Positions 5,651-5,922 of a stretch of DNA of 5,922 nt are shown one piece after another; the first letter of the stretch is position 1; each line of letters opens with the position of its first letter. The translations under genes were made by a program, and so were the position numbers. The stretch is from Planctomycetaceae bacterium (GTDB taxonomy: Bacteria > Planctomycetota > Planctomycetia > Pirellulales > Thermoguttaceae): NCBI GenBank assembly GCA_031283825.1, contig JAITAZ010000494.1:1-5922 (forward strand), written 5' to 3'. The notes below the pieces were generated by a model that searched no databases, was not told where the DNA came from, and saw only the letters and a list, made by a program, of their open reading frames with translations.

Positions 5651-5922
5651 TTATCCGACTTTTATATCTTTTGGCAAATCTAGTCCAACTTCTTTTATTG
5701 TATCGAGAATTCCTTTTATGATTTTTTGTACATCGACTTTATCCATTCTTGCTTTGTATCCGACTAATAATCTGTGATTTAAAACTGACGACGTAACAAA
5801 TCTGACGTCTTCAAATCCTACTGACGGGCGACCGTTTATTAACGCCGCACTGCGTGAGGCTTCGGCAATTGCAATTGCGGCTCTAGGCGACGCTCCAAAA
5901 GTAACATATTCTCTTACAATCG
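5651..5922 (-). CDS. MoxR-family AAA+ ATPase, C-terminal 89 residues (partial, runs off the right edge)
   Basis: Reading the - strand from the window edge gives an open frame of 89 residues ending in a stop at 5651-5653. The start of the gene lies beyond base 5922. The visible part is the C-terminal lid domain of MoxR-type AAA+ ATPases. It has VTFGASPRAAIAIAEASRSA, with the GASPR sensor-2 arginine motif, then NGRPSVGFEDVR, and VLNHRLLVGYKA, which matches the family's typical VLRHRLLLxYEA segment. A tail of about 30 residues (DKVDVQKIIKGILDTIKEVG and on) closes it. MoxR ATPases are cytoplasmic chaperone-like proteins that often act with von Willebrand factor A-domain proteins encoded beside them. 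The Walker motifs cannot be seen because they lie outside the window. The gene is convergent with glmS, with 84 bp between the two stop codons. The family call is strong; the exact subfamily and partners are unknown. Confidence 0.9.
   Translation of the reverse strand, partial: IVREYVTFGASPRAAIAIAEASRSAALINGRPSVGFEDVRFVTSSVLNHRLLVGYKARMDKVDVQKIIKGILDTIKEVGLDLPKDIKVG

Overview
The window looks like a chromosomal segment of an AT-rich bacterium. It carries a type V-A (Cas12a-type) CRISPR array with its leader, two unrecognised protein genes, glmS, and the C-terminal end of a MoxR-family ATPase gene. None of the three complete genes has a clear Shine-Dalgarno sequence. The GlmS reads to me as planctomycete/PVC-like, judging from its wording around the LDIDP, GGFEHYMLKEIFEQP and GTSWHASLVGEY segments. 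That is an impression from family knowledge, not a search result. The array promoter has ordinary TTGACA/TATAAT boxes, which argues against a typical Bacteroidota-style promoter.

Layout: 1-205 is an AT-rich leader ending in a textbook sigma70 promoter (165-192). 206-825 is a CRISPR array of ten 36-nt repeats and nine 27-31-nt spacers, read on the + strand. Its repeats end in the Cas12a crRNA handle AATTTCTACTATTGTAGAT. No cas gene lies in the window; if cas12a/cas4/cas1/cas2 are linked, they should lie left of base 1. 826-1163 is non-coding. It holds possible decayed repeat fragments (887-925) and a 76-bp REPIN-like element made of two near-identical palindromes (1014-1089).

1164-1796 and 1824-3479 are two same-strand genes 27 bp apart, for proteins of 210 and 551 residues that I cannot assign to any family. 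They may form an operon. Their position just past the trailer end of the array makes them candidates for an accessory or defence-island function, but nothing in their sequence proves it.

3480-3697 is the glmS upstream region with a possible promoter. 3698-5566 is glmS, complete with catalytic residues; its start should be the Met before Cys-Gly-Ile. 5567-5650 is a short convergent spacer with a weak possible terminator. 5651-5922 on the - strand encodes the last 89 residues of a MoxR-type AAA+ ATPase, which continues beyond the right edge.

Functionally, the left part is adaptive immunity (pre-crRNA production) and the right part is housekeeping (amino-sugar synthesis and a chaperone-like ATPase). 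The two unknown genes sit at the boundary and are the best place to look for something new.
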